52,921 bases of DNA from Caldilineaceae bacterium. GTDB taxonomy: Bacteria > Chloroflexota > Anaerolineae > Caldilineales > Caldilineaceae. The stretch lies in assembly GCA_019637695.1 (NCBI GenBank), contig JAHBVG010000042.1, positions 1 to 52,921 on the forward strand, given 5' to 3'. How positions within the stretch are numbered: position 1 is the stretch's first letter; each line of letters opens with the position of its first letter. Both the position numbers and the translations under genes were made by a program. Under the pieces are notes generated by a model that saw nothing but the letters and a program-made list of their open reading frames with translations, had not been told where the DNA came from and did not search any database. Positions 7,833 through 16,017 of this stretch are shown here, piece by piece.

Positions 7833-9059
7833 ATGGCGAACAGCACCTACCCTCCTGATTTTGTAGAACACCTCCACCACGCGCTTGCCAATCTTTACGA
7901 TCCCTTTCAACTGCGCGAGAGTCTACTCATCCATCGTCTTAAAATAGAGGGGCAGGGCAACCCGGCCACCCTCCTGCGGCAGCAACTGATTGCGGCCATC
8001 GAAGGCTTGGAAGCTGGTACAGATGCGCCGCCGCATAGCCCTCTCCATAGCTACCATTACCTGCTCAACCAGCGCTTTGTGGAACAATTTACCCAAAAAG
8101 AAGTGGCGGACGATTTTGGTCTGAGCGTGCGCCAACTACGCCGCCGCGAGAAACAGGCCATTGAAGTGCTGGCAAATCACCTGGCGTATCAATATGACTT
8201 AGTTGAAGCCGCGCCCGATCCGCTCACCGCTGCCATCACCACGCCAAGCCGCCAGGCGGAACTGGCCTGGTCGCAGCAGACCTTCCCCGGCGATGTCACC
8301 GACGCCGCCAGCCTTGTTGCATCGGCGCTGCAAGTTGCCCATCCACTGCTCCAATCGTTGCGGGTGCGGATCGAATCGCGCCTGCCCGCCGCCCTGCCCC
8401 GGCTGGTGGTGGAAACCGTCAGCGCGCGCCAGGCCCTGATTGGCATCCTTACCCTGCTGGCGCGGCAGATGCCCGGCAGCCGATTCATCGTGCAGGCGGA
8501 AGTCATGCGCCAGGCCGTTCAGATCCAGATCTACGCCGTGGAGAATGCGCCCATGCCCGCGTTCCACGAGGCCGAGGCCACCGAAGGGCTGCGCATGGCG
8601 GAGCAGTTGATCGCGCTTTCTGGGGGAAAATTGAGCTTGGGCGATAAGAGTGGGTCTGTGCAACCGATTGTACGCCTGACGCTGCCCGCCGAGCAGCAGG
8701 TGACGGTCCTGGCGGTGGACGACAACCCCGACACGTTGCAATTGTTGGAACGGTACACCAGCAACAGCCGCTTCAACCTGGTAGGTGTGCGCCAGCCCCA
8801 ACAAGTATTGTCGATGGCGGAAAAGCTGATGCCAGAGATCCTGATCCTCGACGTGATGTTGCCTGAGATCGACGGCTGGCAATTGCTGGGTCAGCTACGC
8901 GCGCATCCAACCTTTGAAGAAGTACCGATCATCGTCTGCACCATCCTACCCCAGGAGGCATTAGCCCTCACCCTCGGCGCCTCGGCTTTCCTGCGCAAGC
9001 CCGTTCGCCAGGACGACTTCCTGCGGCTGTTGGACGCTCATAGCGACGGGTTGAGCTGA
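7833..9059 (+). CDS. Regulator with HTH, kinase-ATPase-like middle and C-terminal receiver domain
   Basis: This 408-residue protein has three parts. The N-terminal third contains a sigma-70-like helix-turn-helix (FTQKEVADDFGLSVRQLRRR, about residues 88-107). The middle resembles a degenerate histidine-kinase ATPase domain: it ends in GLRMAEQLIALSGGKLSL followed by RLTLP, the usual G2-box end of HATPase, but it lacks clear N and G1 boxes and has no H-box. Residues 290-405 are a receiver domain with acidic pair DD, phosphoacceptor in ILILDVMLPEIDG and Lys in LRKPV. The start ATG follows GAGAGGAC. Inferred: a phosphorylation-responsive transcription regulator, possibly partnered with the convergent hybrid kinase. 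Its last 33 codons overlap the end of that gene. It is divergent from the sugar operon and could regulate it. Confidence 0.75.
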   Translation: MANSTYPPDFVEHLHHALANLYDPFQLRESLLIHRLKIEGQGNPATLLRQQLIAAIEGLEAGTDAPPHSPLHSYHYLLNQRFVEQFTQKEVADDFGLSVRQLRRREKQAIEVLANHLAYQYDLVEAAPDPLTAAITTPSRQAELAWSQQTFPGDVTDAASLVASALQVAHPLLQSLRVRIESRLPAALPRLVVETVSARQALIGILTLLARQMPGSRFIVQAEVMRQAVQIQIYAVENAPMPAFHEAEATEGLRMAEQLIALSGGKLSLGDKSGSVQPIVRLTLPAEQQVTVLAVDDNPDTLQLLERYTSNSRFNLVGVRQPQQVLSMAEKLMPEILILDVMLPEIDGWQLLGQLRAHPTFEEVPIIVCTILPQEALALTLGASAFLRKPVRQDDFLRLLDAHSDGLS

Positions 9060-11225
9060 GAGCAGTTGGCTGATCCCCTCGATACAACCGAGGAATTGGG
9101 GGATAGAGATCCCCCCGCTGCGCGTGACGATCAGGGAACGGCTGACAATGGGCTGTCCATTTGGGTCCTGCGAAGAGACGATGATCACAGGGATCTCGCG
9201 CAACGCGGGATCGGCGTTCTTCTGCGCCAGCAATTGAAAGCCATCCATTTCAGGCATCAGTAGATCCAGGATCACCACATCGGGTCGGTCCTGCGTCAGG
9301 ACCTGCAACGCCTGCCGTCCATTTTTGGCCCGCAACACCTGATAACCCCGATTGGCCGAAGCGAGCATCCGCCGGAAGAGGCGCAACAGGTTGGGATCGT
9401 CGTCTACCAGCAGAACCTTTTTGGCGGCGAACGGTTCGAGTACGCCAAGCAGGCGTTCACGCGCAACTGGCTTGATCAAATAAGCCGAAACCCCCAACGA
9501 GAGCGCATATTCATCAGTCCCAGGCACAGAACAGAGTACCACAGGCAGACCATTGGGCAGGCGCACTCCCTCCAGCCGCTGAAAGTTATCGCCCATGTTG
9601 CTATCGTTGATCAAAAGCATCTGGCTGGGCGTCCTTTCAACTTCGATCACAGCCTCATCGAGACTCTTCACAGCGACAATCTCAGCCCGGTCTAGATAAC
9701 GAGCTAACAACCGCTCCAGGGATCGTCCTCGCTCTGCTACCACCAATCGAGGACGAATCTTCGCCAGAAGGCTGCGTCCGGGCCGAGATTCTTCTTCGAA
9801 GCGCATGTAGGGTGTAAACCAACGTAGTGCGCCGCGGTCCTGAGCGGCGTCTCCAGTCGGCAATCGAAACGTAATCGTCGTGCCGCTCCCCACTGTACTA
9901 TCAACCCACATCTTGCCATCGTGCAGTTCCACAAACCCTCGACTAATGCTCAAACCCAGACCACTGCCACCATAGCGCTTGCGGATCGAGTTGTCCGCCT
10001 GTTGGAAAGGCTGAAAGACCCGCTCCAAATCGTCGTGAGCAATGCCAGGGCCGGTGTCGGCCACACTCACCAGCACATGATCGCCGTCGCGCCAGAGGCC
10101 CACGATCACACCGCCCTCTTCGGTAAAGCGGCCGGCGTTGCTGAGCAAATTAAGGATCACCTGGCGCATGCGGATCGGATCACAGTGGACGGAGGGCAGA
10201 TCGGAGGCAACCTGGGTCTGCAAGTAGAGATCTTTTAATGCGTAGAGCGGACGCACAGTCGCTACGGCGCCCTCCACAATCTGGCTCAAGTCCACCCATT
10301 CTTTGGAAAGCGCCATCTGCCCAGCCTCGATCTGGCTGAGATCGAGTACATCGTCGATCAGCGCGGAAAGGTGTTGGCTGTTGCGTAGAACCACGTTGAG
10401 ATCGGCCAACAACGCCTGGGGAATCTGGTTGCCATAGGTGTGCGGGGCCTGCAGCACAAGCTCGGTAAAACCGATGATCATGTTCAGCGGCGTGCGCAGT
10501 TCGTGGCTGACATTGGCGACGAATTCCTCTTTGGCGCGACGCGCTTCGTCCGCGTTTTCGCGCAGCGAATTCGCAAGTCGATGCAGGCGGAGCAGTTGGC
10601 GGTTGGCTTCACCCAACTCTGCTACTACCTGGCTCATCTCCAAACGGTGATCGCGCGCCCGTTCCAGCAACATACGGCTATGTTCATAGCTAGTGCGGAA
10701 CCAGATCATAGCGGTGACCAACGAGTGGGAAGTCAGCCAGATCAGGCCGACGATGCCCCAAATCTGGACAATAGCGATAATGCGCAGTGAAGGTTCTACA
10801 TGCAGGGCATGGTGAGGCATAAAGAGCAAGAGCGTACAGAGGATCGCTACGATCACGCCCGTCCGCTTGTTGATGAGCAGCAGTGTCAACCCCACTGGCA
10901 GCGCCAACAAGATCAGCGCAACAGGGACAGCGATAATGAAAATCGCCAGCCCAAGAATAACGAAACAGCCGCTAATCAGCGTGATCACCGCCGCCATATA
11001 GAATTGGGTTCGCAGCAGCCAGGCCGCGCCAGAGACCACTAACAGCAGCATCCCCAATATGGCTCCATACAAATCAGACCATTGCCCCCCGCTCAAGATG
11101 AGGATAAGTCCAATAGCATAAAGTGCAGGGAGGACATACGTAACGGTATGATCCTGAAGATCGCGCAATGTCTCGCGAATTTCAGGCGCACGGGCGGACA
11201 GCCTTTCAGTTTTCGATGATTGCAT
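8961..11225 (-). CDS. Membrane hybrid sensor histidine kinase with receiver domains
   Basis: Starting from the ATG at 11223-11225 (GAAGG a few bases upstream; an in-frame TTG lies six codons earlier), the protein has 754 residues. About six transmembrane helices fill residues 25-170, then a coiled coil leads into a HisKA domain with phospho-His241 in VSHELRTPLN. HATPase boxes are clear: N box NLLSNAGRF, G1 DTGPGI, G2 GGSGLGLSI. A first receiver-like domain is degenerate (LLINDSNMG in place of the usual Asp motif). A second receiver has VDDD and VVILDLLMPEMDG, but the conserved Lys is not obvious. No periplasmic sensor domain is visible, so the signal may be sensed in the membrane. The final 33 codons overlap antisense with the facing regulator gene. 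Confidence 0.88.
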   Translation of the reverse strand: MQSSKTERLSARAPEIRETLRDLQDHTVTYVLPALYAIGLILILSGGQWSDLYGAILGMLLLVVSGAAWLLRTQFYMAAVITLISGCFVILGLAIFIIAVPVALILLALPVGLTLLLINKRTGVIVAILCTLLLFMPHHALHVEPSLRIIAIVQIWGIVGLIWLTSHSLVTAMIWFRTSYEHSRMLLERARDHRLEMSQVVAELGEANRQLLRLHRLANSLRENADEARRAKEEFVANVSHELRTPLNMIIGFTELVLQAPHTYGNQIPQALLADLNVVLRNSQHLSALIDDVLDLSQIEAGQMALSKEWVDLSQIVEGAVATVRPLYALKDLYLQTQVASDLPSVHCDPIRMRQVILNLLSNAGRFTEEGGVIVGLWRDGDHVLVSVADTGPGIAHDDLERVFQPFQQADNSIRKRYGGSGLGLSISRGFVELHDGKMWVDSTVGSGTTITFRLPTGDAAQDRGALRWFTPYMRFEEESRPGRSLLAKIRPRLVVAERGRSLERLLARYLDRAEIVAVKSLDEAVIEVERTPSQMLLINDSNMGDNFQRLEGVRLPNGLPVVLCSVPGTDEYALSLGVSAYLIKPVARERLLGVLEPFAAKKVLLVDDDPNLLRLFRRMLASANRGYQVLRAKNGRQALQVLTQDRPDVVILDLLMPEMDGFQLLAQKNADPALREIPVIIVSSQDPNGQPIVSRSLIVTRSGGISIPQFLGCIEGISQLLSAQPVAMSVQQPQEVVLANGLAQESRGAEGEG

Positions 11226-11359
11226 CTTGCCTTCTTTCGTCAACTATATATTGTATGTCTTTGGTCTGAGAGCGAACAGACTTTTATCTGATGTGAGAGA
11301 GGCAGAAATTGGTACTATAGTACTACTGAGAAAGAGAAGTGACGCGAAAAGAGGCGGAG

Positions 11360-11797
11360 ATGATGGTTGCATCTGACCAACAGAGGCATGGGTTGTACTG
11401 TTTCCTGACAATGGGAATGCTGTTTGCGTTGATCCTTCTGCTCTCGTCGGCAACCATAGTGAGCGCAGAGACGGCGACCCATCTGGGAACGATCACGGGG
11501 GTGGTCTGGTTTGACCACAACCGCAATGGCATCCTCGACGCCGATGAACCGTTGATGGTCGATCATCCCGTCTATCTACAAGGTCTGGGCGAGGATCAGC
11601 CTGGCGCGTTGATAGCCCGTGGGCTGACAGACGAAGCAGGCAGTTTCACCTTTGCCAATATTGCATGTGGCGACTATCGTCTTTTTGTGGAGAACGGTGA
11701 TTCTGTGGAGATCACCCTATCCCATGAGCGAAACAGCGGCAACATTAAGATCGCGTTTAACGGCCAGCAGATCTTCCTGCCGATGGTCGGTCGCTGA
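11360..11797 (+). CDS. Small secreted protein with SdrD-B-like domain
   Basis: The start is set at the ATG at 11360, which follows GAGGCGGAG; a GTG seven codons upstream is less likely. The 145-residue product has an N-terminal signal peptide (hydrophobic stretch LYCFLTMGMLFALILLLSSA, cleavage after SAE or nearby). One Cna-B/SdrD-B-like immunoglobulin module follows: TGVVWFDHNRNGILDADEP is the typical opening of that family, with Asp/Asn residues that bind calcium in relatives. The protein ends in IFLPMVGR, a hydrophobic-Pro tail that I recall from many secreted Chloroflexota proteins. Function unknown; an extracellular or surface-associated role is inferred. The gene stands alone between two minus-strand genes. 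Confidence 0.75.
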   Translation: MMVASDQQRHGLYCFLTMGMLFALILLLSSATIVSAETATHLGTITGVVWFDHNRNGILDADEPLMVDHPVYLQGLGEDQPGALIARGLTDEAGSFTFANIACGDYRLFVENGDSVEITLSHERNSGNIKIAFNGQQIFLPMVGR

Positions 11798-11807
11798 TTC
11801 ACCAAGG

Positions 11808-12317
11808 CTAGGATTCTATCTGCCTGCCTTTGGAACGTGCAGGGTGAGCCACAAAGCTCACGTCTGTATCGCTAACCTTGACAAGTAACAGCGGACACGG
11901 CGCATGTTGCAGCACTTCGGCGGCGATGTTGCCTTGCAACCAACGGCTGATCCCCAAGCGGGCGTAGGTGGTTTTGACGATGAGATCCACCTCTTCCTCA
12001 AAGGCCATGTCGACGATGGCGCCCGAGACAGAGATGCTCTCGACAATCCGCGTTGATGAGACAATCTGCCGTTTGGATAGCTCCTCTTGCAAGTTGAGCA
12101 GATAGGCAGTAGCCCGCTCCCTTTCGGCGTTGGTGTTGAAGAGCGCGCCCATGCCGCGTAGTTCGGGTCCGTAGCCCGTCGTTGCAGGGATGGGGATCTG
12201 CACCACCCAGCCGAGGACGACTTCAGCATTAAACTGCTGGGCCAACGCCTCCACATAAGGAAGCGATCTCTCTGCCAATGGCGATCCATCCAGCGGCGCT
12301 AGAATTTTATGAAACAT
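11808..12317 (-). CDS. Universal stress protein (UspA family)
   Basis: The 169-residue protein starts MFHKILAPLDGSPLAERSLP, the normal opening of UspA proteins. It ends with the ATP-binding type pattern GNIAAEVLQHAPCPLLLVK preceded by RLGISRWLQ, a slightly altered G-2X-G-9X-G(S/T) motif. Length fits a single Usp domain with a short C-terminal tail. Known: such proteins are cytoplasmic nucleotide-binding stress factors. The gene ends 10 bases from the facing secreted-protein gene. Its upstream region is full of GTAGTGC- and TTCACCC-type heptamers. Precise role is unknown. Confidence 0.88.
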   Translation of the reverse strand: MFHKILAPLDGSPLAERSLPYVEALAQQFNAEVVLGWVVQIPIPATTGYGPELRGMGALFNTNAERERATAYLLNLQEELSKRQIVSSTRIVESISVSGAIVDMAFEEEVDLIVKTTYARLGISRWLQGNIAAEVLQHAPCPLLLVKVSDTDVSFVAHPARSKGRQIES

Positions 12318-12351
12318 TGTGGATTCCCTTTGTTGATACTTGTTATCATCA

Positions 12352-12418
12352 CGTAGTGCGTAGTGCGTAGACCCGTTTGCGCACTACACTTTCACTCTTC
12401 ACCCTTCACACTTTACTC
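12352..12418. repeat. Heptamer arrays reaching into the end of the kinase gene
   Basis: Copies of CGTAGTG at 12352-12372 are followed by four tandem units at 12391-12418 (TTCACTC, TTCACCC, TTCACAC, TTTACTC). The second array runs through the stop codon of the sugar kinase gene and encodes its last four residues (RSKV). Confidence 0.8.
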
Positions 12419-13341
12419 CTTACCATCTTCAACGCCAGGATGCCAGCGCCGAGGACGGGCGGCTGTTCGGCGTGGAGAACCCGACAGTGAGGCAGACGAG
12501 CGTGAACAGCCGCTCGCATAGGTTGCAGGACGATCTCCCCGGCCTGGAAGATGCCGCCGACCAGCGCCAATTCACTGGGACCTTCATCCATGTGGAGCCG
12601 ACGCGCGACGGCCAGTACACAATCGGCCATTTCGTTGCAGCCACGTTCGATGAGGGAACGGGCATAGGGATCGCCTTCGTGCGCTGTTTCGATCACCAAT
12701 GGCGCCAGTCGAGCCATCTCGGAGCGGGGCAGTTGCTCGACATAGAGTTTGTGCATGATCTCGTTCATGTCGTCGAGGGCAAGAGCGGCAAGGATCCGCT
12801 CTTGCAGCGGCGTGTGCGGCAGGCGGCCATCATAGCTACGCACTGCCCCAATCATCGCCTGAATGCCTAACCAGCAGCCGCTGCCCTCATCCGCCAGTAG
12901 CTGCCCCCAACCGCCAGCGCGCCAGCCCTCGCCCACCGCGTTCATACCAAATGTCGAAGATCCCGTCCCTGCGATCTGGACGATACCGGGCCGTCCGCTC
13001 AGTCCACCGGCCAGGGCAATGCGACAGTCGTGATCCACGGCGATAGCATCGGCGGGCGCCAGTTTGAGCGCCTCTGCGATGTTGTGGATCACCCGCCGGT
13101 CATGGGCAGAGACGACGCCGGCCATGCCCAAAAAGACAGCATCAAAGGGGACAGCCGAGAGGTTAGCGCTGGCGCGCGCCGCATCCACCGCACGTCCGAT
13201 GTTCTCGCGGGCCACTGCCTCCCCTACATCATCGTAGTTGGACGGTCCACTGGTCGCTTCGGCGAGCAGATGACCATCCTCATTTAGGATGACGACATGG
13301 GTTTTGGTGCCGCCGCCGTCTACGCCGAGAACATGCTTCAT
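12406..13341 (-). CDS. BadF/BadG-type sugar kinase (N-acetylglucosamine kinase-like)
   Basis: The open frame extends upstream into heptamer repeat sequence, so the start is taken at ATG 13339-13341, giving MKHVLGVDGGGTKTHVVIL and 311 residues. The VDGGGTKT phosphate-binding loop and the adenosine motif region (LVGGIFQAGEIV) mark the BadF/BadG/BcrA/BcrD ATPase family, sugar-kinase branch. A second phosphate segment is seen at VQIAGTGSSTFGMN. Known: close relatives phosphorylate N-acetylglucosamine or related amino sugars. Inferred: it phosphorylates a sugar taken up by this cell and could work with the sugar operon at the start of the window, though it is not in that operon. The C-terminal residues RSKV derive from a repeat array. 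Confidence 0.85.
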   Translation of the reverse strand: MKHVLGVDGGGTKTHVVILNEDGHLLAEATSGPSNYDDVGEAVARENIGRAVDAARASANLSAVPFDAVFLGMAGVVSAHDRRVIHNIAEALKLAPADAIAVDHDCRIALAGGLSGRPGIVQIAGTGSSTFGMNAVGEGWRAGGWGQLLADEGSGCWLGIQAMIGAVRSYDGRLPHTPLQERILAALALDDMNEIMHKLYVEQLPRSEMARLAPLVIETAHEGDPYARSLIERGCNEMADCVLAVARRLHMDEGPSELALVGGIFQAGEIVLQPMRAAVHARLPHCRVLHAEQPPVLGAGILALKMVRSKV

Positions 13342-13356
13342 AAGGGTGAACTCTCC

Positions 13357-13391
13357 GTGATTCGTGATTCGTAATGAGTAGTGTGTAGTCA
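13357..13391. repeat. Heptamer array upstream of the sugar kinase
   Basis: Five consecutive heptamers: GTGATTC twice, then GTAATGA, GTAGTGT and GTAGTCA. It is translated only in the spurious upstream extension of the kinase frame. Confidence 0.75.
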
Positions 13392-13514
13392 ATGTTATTA
13401 AGTTAAGGAATGCAATGCTCGAAACCCTGCGGAGTTAGCACGCCCACGTGCGGGTCTACAGGAGAACAGCCGCACCTGGGGGTGCTAACTCCGCACTTAA
13501 CTAAATGACATTGA
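13389..13514. repeat. MITE-like palindromic element
   Basis: This 126-base element has imperfect terminal inverted repeats of about 20 bases (TCAATGTTATTAAGTTAAG at the left, its near complement at 13493-13514). Inner arms of 26 bases lie at 13428-13453 and 13470-13495 with two mismatches. The 16-base centre begins GTCTACAGGAGAA. It contains no coding capacity. A second element at 35653-35782 shares the centre, so this looks like a small non-autonomous mobile or REP-like family. Confidence 0.65.
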
Positions 13515-13624
13515 GTGCGTAGCGTATGAACAAACATAGGTTGCTACTTGCAGACCTGCCGCCTCTGCCGTTCCCTATTCTGCATTCACCATTCCGCACT
13601 TGGCACGCCTGCTACTTGCCCCAG

Positions 13625-13652
13625 TTTTGCCTTTTGCCCTTTGCCTTTTTTA
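13625..13652. repeat. Heptamer array TTTTGCC at the end of the cupin isomerase gene
   Basis: Units TTTTGCC, TTTTGCC, CTTTGCC and TTTTTTA abut the stop codon of the isomerase gene. On the minus strand this gives an A-rich tract, so it is not a terminator for that gene. Confidence 0.65.
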
Positions 13653-14210
13653 CCGATCCACCAAGGTCGGTTCACCGTTCACCGCTACGAGGATTTTACG
13701 AAAGTTCTCGGTGGCAATGGATCCATAGTCGTGACCAGCAGCGGCAGGGTAGATCCCCAGGTAAGTGAGGGGGATCTCGCCAGTGTTGATGGTGCGATGG
13801 GCGGTATGGCCGGGGACATAGACGATGGCGTTGGGCGTCAGCGGCAACAGACGACTCTCGTGGCTCTCTTCCTCTTCGAGCAACATGAACCCGGTTCCGC
13901 TCAGGCCGATGTAGACTTCGGCAGCAGGTCGCCAGGCGTGGTAATGGCCTTTGGTCATGTAGTATTCAGCGCCGATCCGGCCAGGGGCGATCTGAGCAAT
14001 GGCGTAATGAAGCGCGCCATCGCCGTGGGCGGGGGCGACCGCCGCCAATGTGTAGAGGACCGGATCGCCCTGAGCCAGCGCGGCGTTAAAAGCATCCTCA
14101 TCGGCGAAAGCCCCGCGCATGTCGCTAAGGCGGCGTTCAATCTGCGGCGCTCCCTCGATTGTCCCGCCTAGAGGATCGAAACGGGTGAACAAATCAGGAT
14201 TAATTTGCAT
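13650..14210 (-). CDS. Cupin-type glucose-6-phosphate isomerase
   Basis: The start is the ATG at 14208-14210 (MQINPDLFTRFDPLGG) with GGAGAAG seven bases upstream; an in-frame TTG lies earlier. The 186-residue protein is a single cupin. The metal-binding motif is TKGHYHAWRPAAEVYIGLSG, supplying two His and one Glu, with the fourth ligand His in PGHTAHRTIN. Known: this pattern is that of the cupin phosphoglucose isomerases first found in Archaea, which interconvert glucose-6-phosphate and fructose-6-phosphate and are unrelated to the classical enzyme. Inferred: it links sugars phosphorylated by kinases such as the neighbour to glycolysis or the transaldolase pathway encoded further on. Confidence 0.85.
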   Translation of the reverse strand: MQINPDLFTRFDPLGGTIEGAPQIERRLSDMRGAFADEDAFNAALAQGDPVLYTLAAVAPAHGDGALHYAIAQIAPGRIGAEYYMTKGHYHAWRPAAEVYIGLSGTGFMLLEEEESHESRLLPLTPNAIVYVPGHTAHRTINTGEIPLTYLGIYPAAAGHDYGSIATENFRKILVAVNGEPTLVDR

Positions 14211-14455
14211 CTTGGTCTTCTCCAATCAGCCAATGGATGAAGATGGGCGGCGCTGCGGGGAACCTGCTAAGGAGAGGATACACCTTTTTGCGATTTTGGG
14301 CAATCAACGACGGGGAAATAGAGGAAGATTCGATCGCAGATTGCGCAGATTTCCACGGAAGGAGATTGAGGGATTGGGTGATTGAGGGGCAGCCAATCCC
14401 TTGTCCGCTCTTCTAAAATTCGTGTAAATCCGTGCAATCTGTGATCGACATCAGG

Positions 14456-15103
14456 CTACGCCAGGGCAAGTTGATCCGCCCAGGCCTGGATAGAGCGCCA
14501 GTCGCGCAGATCGGCGTCCTCAGCCTTGACCATTTTGGCGATCAGGCGATCCATGAAGTTGAGATTGCCAATGTCCATCTTGCCGGTGAAGAAGGCTTCG
14601 GATTGAGGCGTGAAGAGTGCGTGGACGGGTTGCACATAGGCAGCGCGGGCTTGACGGCTGGCTTCGCTCTCGTCGGCGTTGAGCATATGGACGGTGAAGA
14701 TCGCCGTTGGCATCTGCTGCAATCGTCCAACGTGCTTTTCCACAAAGGAGAGGGCCTGCGGCAGCCAACGTCCCATGCGGATGGCGCTGCCGATGACAAC
14801 GGCGTCGTAGGCAGAGAGATCGGTTACCTCTTCCACACGGCGCACATCGGCGCGCATCCCCCGTGCGCAAAATTGATCGGCAATGGCATGGGCGACTTCG
14901 CCGGTCGATCCATATTTGCTGGCATAGGCCACTAAAACTGTCTGCATGGTGTTTTCCTTTCCACAACTTGCGTAAATGTAGTTGACGCCTGGCGTCTGGT
15001 TGGTCAGGATGGTGACGCCGCCGCACATCAAGGCGCTGGCGCCTATGGCGCCGCCGGCGATCATGAGAAAGCGGCGACGGTTGATGGAGGTTGAGCCGTT
15101 CAT
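14456..15103 (-). CDS. Tat-exported flavodoxin-like protein
   Basis: The start ATG at 15101-15103 overlaps the stop of the preceding membrane-protein gene as ATGA. The 215-residue product begins with a twin-arginine signal (NRRRFLMIAGGAIGAS, then an Ala/Cys-rich end) and continues into a flavodoxin domain: VLVAYASKYGSTGEVAHAIA is the FMN phosphate loop and AYDAVVIGSAIRMGRWLP a flavin-contact loop. It resembles Flavodoxin_5/HemG-like proteins. A second in-frame ATG at 14945-14947 has its own GGAAAGGAAAA signal, so an unexported form starting MQTVLVAYASK may also be made. Known: flavodoxins carry electrons. Inferred: a redox protein tethered outside or in the membrane, working with the eight-helix protein before it. 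Confidence 0.8.
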   Translation of the reverse strand: MNGSTSINRRRFLMIAGGAIGASALMCGGVTILTNQTPGVNYIYASCGKENTMQTVLVAYASKYGSTGEVAHAIADQFCARGMRADVRRVEEVTDLSAYDAVVIGSAIRMGRWLPQALSFVEKHVGRLQQMPTAIFTVHMLNADESEASRQARAAYVQPVHALFTPQSEAFFTGKMDIGNLNFMDRLIAKMVKAEDADLRDWRSIQAWADQLALA

Positions 15104-16017
15104 AGAGAACCTCTTTGCATCTGTGCAGGTGAAACCGGGACCTGAGCCGGATCTGAAAGCGCCCGCAGCACCCGCGCCACAACCCAAACAGCGATCAGTC
15201 CAAGAATAACGAAGCCGGCGATGGGGCCGATCATCTCGGCGGGGGTGAAGACGATGCCGGCGGCGCGCTGAAGCGCTGTGTTGAGGGTGATCGTCGGCAG
15301 CAACATGACGATGAGGATCAGCAGCGGGGAGGCAATGAGATAGCCCAACGCCGCGCGCCGCCAGATCAACCAGCCAGAGAGGAAGACGCAGGGGACGATC
15401 AACGCCAGATCCAGCGCATAGGTGACAAGGGTGGTATAGCTATCCATCCACACAGGCGGCTGGCTGCGAATCAGCCCGGTAACAATCGGCTCTAGCCAGA
15501 CCACCGAGGTCAACAGCCCACAGGTGATCATAAAGAGGGCTATGCGTCCGTGGGGCAGACCCGAGAAGCGAGCCGCCAGCCTGTCGTGATCAAAAGACGT
15601 AAAGGCAATGACAAAGGCAAAGAAGGTAGCTCCAAAGATCGCCACATAGACGAGGAAGAGTGCGTTATACGCTGCGCCCAGCGACATGGTGGCGTAGACA
15701 TAGAGTACATAACCCAGCGTACCCATCAAGAGCAGCCCTCCCGCCAGCGAACCACGCGCATAGAGGATGCTCGCAACGATCAAGAGCGGCACACCCAACG
15801 CCAGCATCACCATATCCTGTCCGCGAAAGCCAACGCCGCTAAAGACGGTGTCATAGTAGTAGAGTCCCTGCCCATAGATCTGGGCTGTGGTTCCCCGCAA
15901 CGTCGTAAACTCGAAGGCGCCGCCCTCCCTCTGCAAAAAAATACCAGCGCCAGCAGCAATCAACGCCAGCACGGCAACCAACCACGAAAGCCCAATCAGC
16001 GTGTTCGATCTTTTCAT
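15100..16017 (-). CDS. Integral membrane protein of unknown function, about eight helices
   Basis: The 305-residue protein is almost entirely hydrophobic, with about eight transmembrane segments (first at residues 7-27, last at about 265-285). A loop of about 45 residues after the first helix contains GLYYYDTVFSGVGFRGQD. I do not recognise a named family. It is coupled by 4-base ATGA overlaps to the small conserved protein upstream and to the Tat-flavodoxin downstream, so all three must be made together. Inferred: a membrane partner of the flavodoxin, perhaps in electron transfer or in sensing. No haem-binding His pairs or other cofactor motif are obvious, so a redox role for this subunit itself is not shown. 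Confidence 0.75.
   Translation of the reverse strand: MKRSNTLIGLSWLVAVLALIAAGAGIFLQREGGAFEFTTLRGTTAQIYGQGLYYYDTVFSGVGFRGQDMVMLALGVPLLIVASILYARGSLAGGLLLMGTLGYVLYVYATMSLGAAYNALFLVYVAIFGATFFAFVIAFTSFDHDRLAARFSGLPHGRIALFMITCGLLTSVVWLEPIVTGLIRSQPPVWMDSYTTLVTYALDLALIVPCVFLSGWLIWRRAALGYLIASPLLILIVMLLPTITLNTALQRAAGIVFTPAEMIGPIAGFVILGLIAVWVVARVLRALSDPAQVPVSPAQMQRGSL

Noticed and set aside
12342..13392. Upstream extended start of the sugar kinase (MTTHYSLRITNHGEF)
   Set aside because: The extension is translated heptamer repeat; the family sequence starts at MKHVLGVDGGG, where a ribosome site is found.
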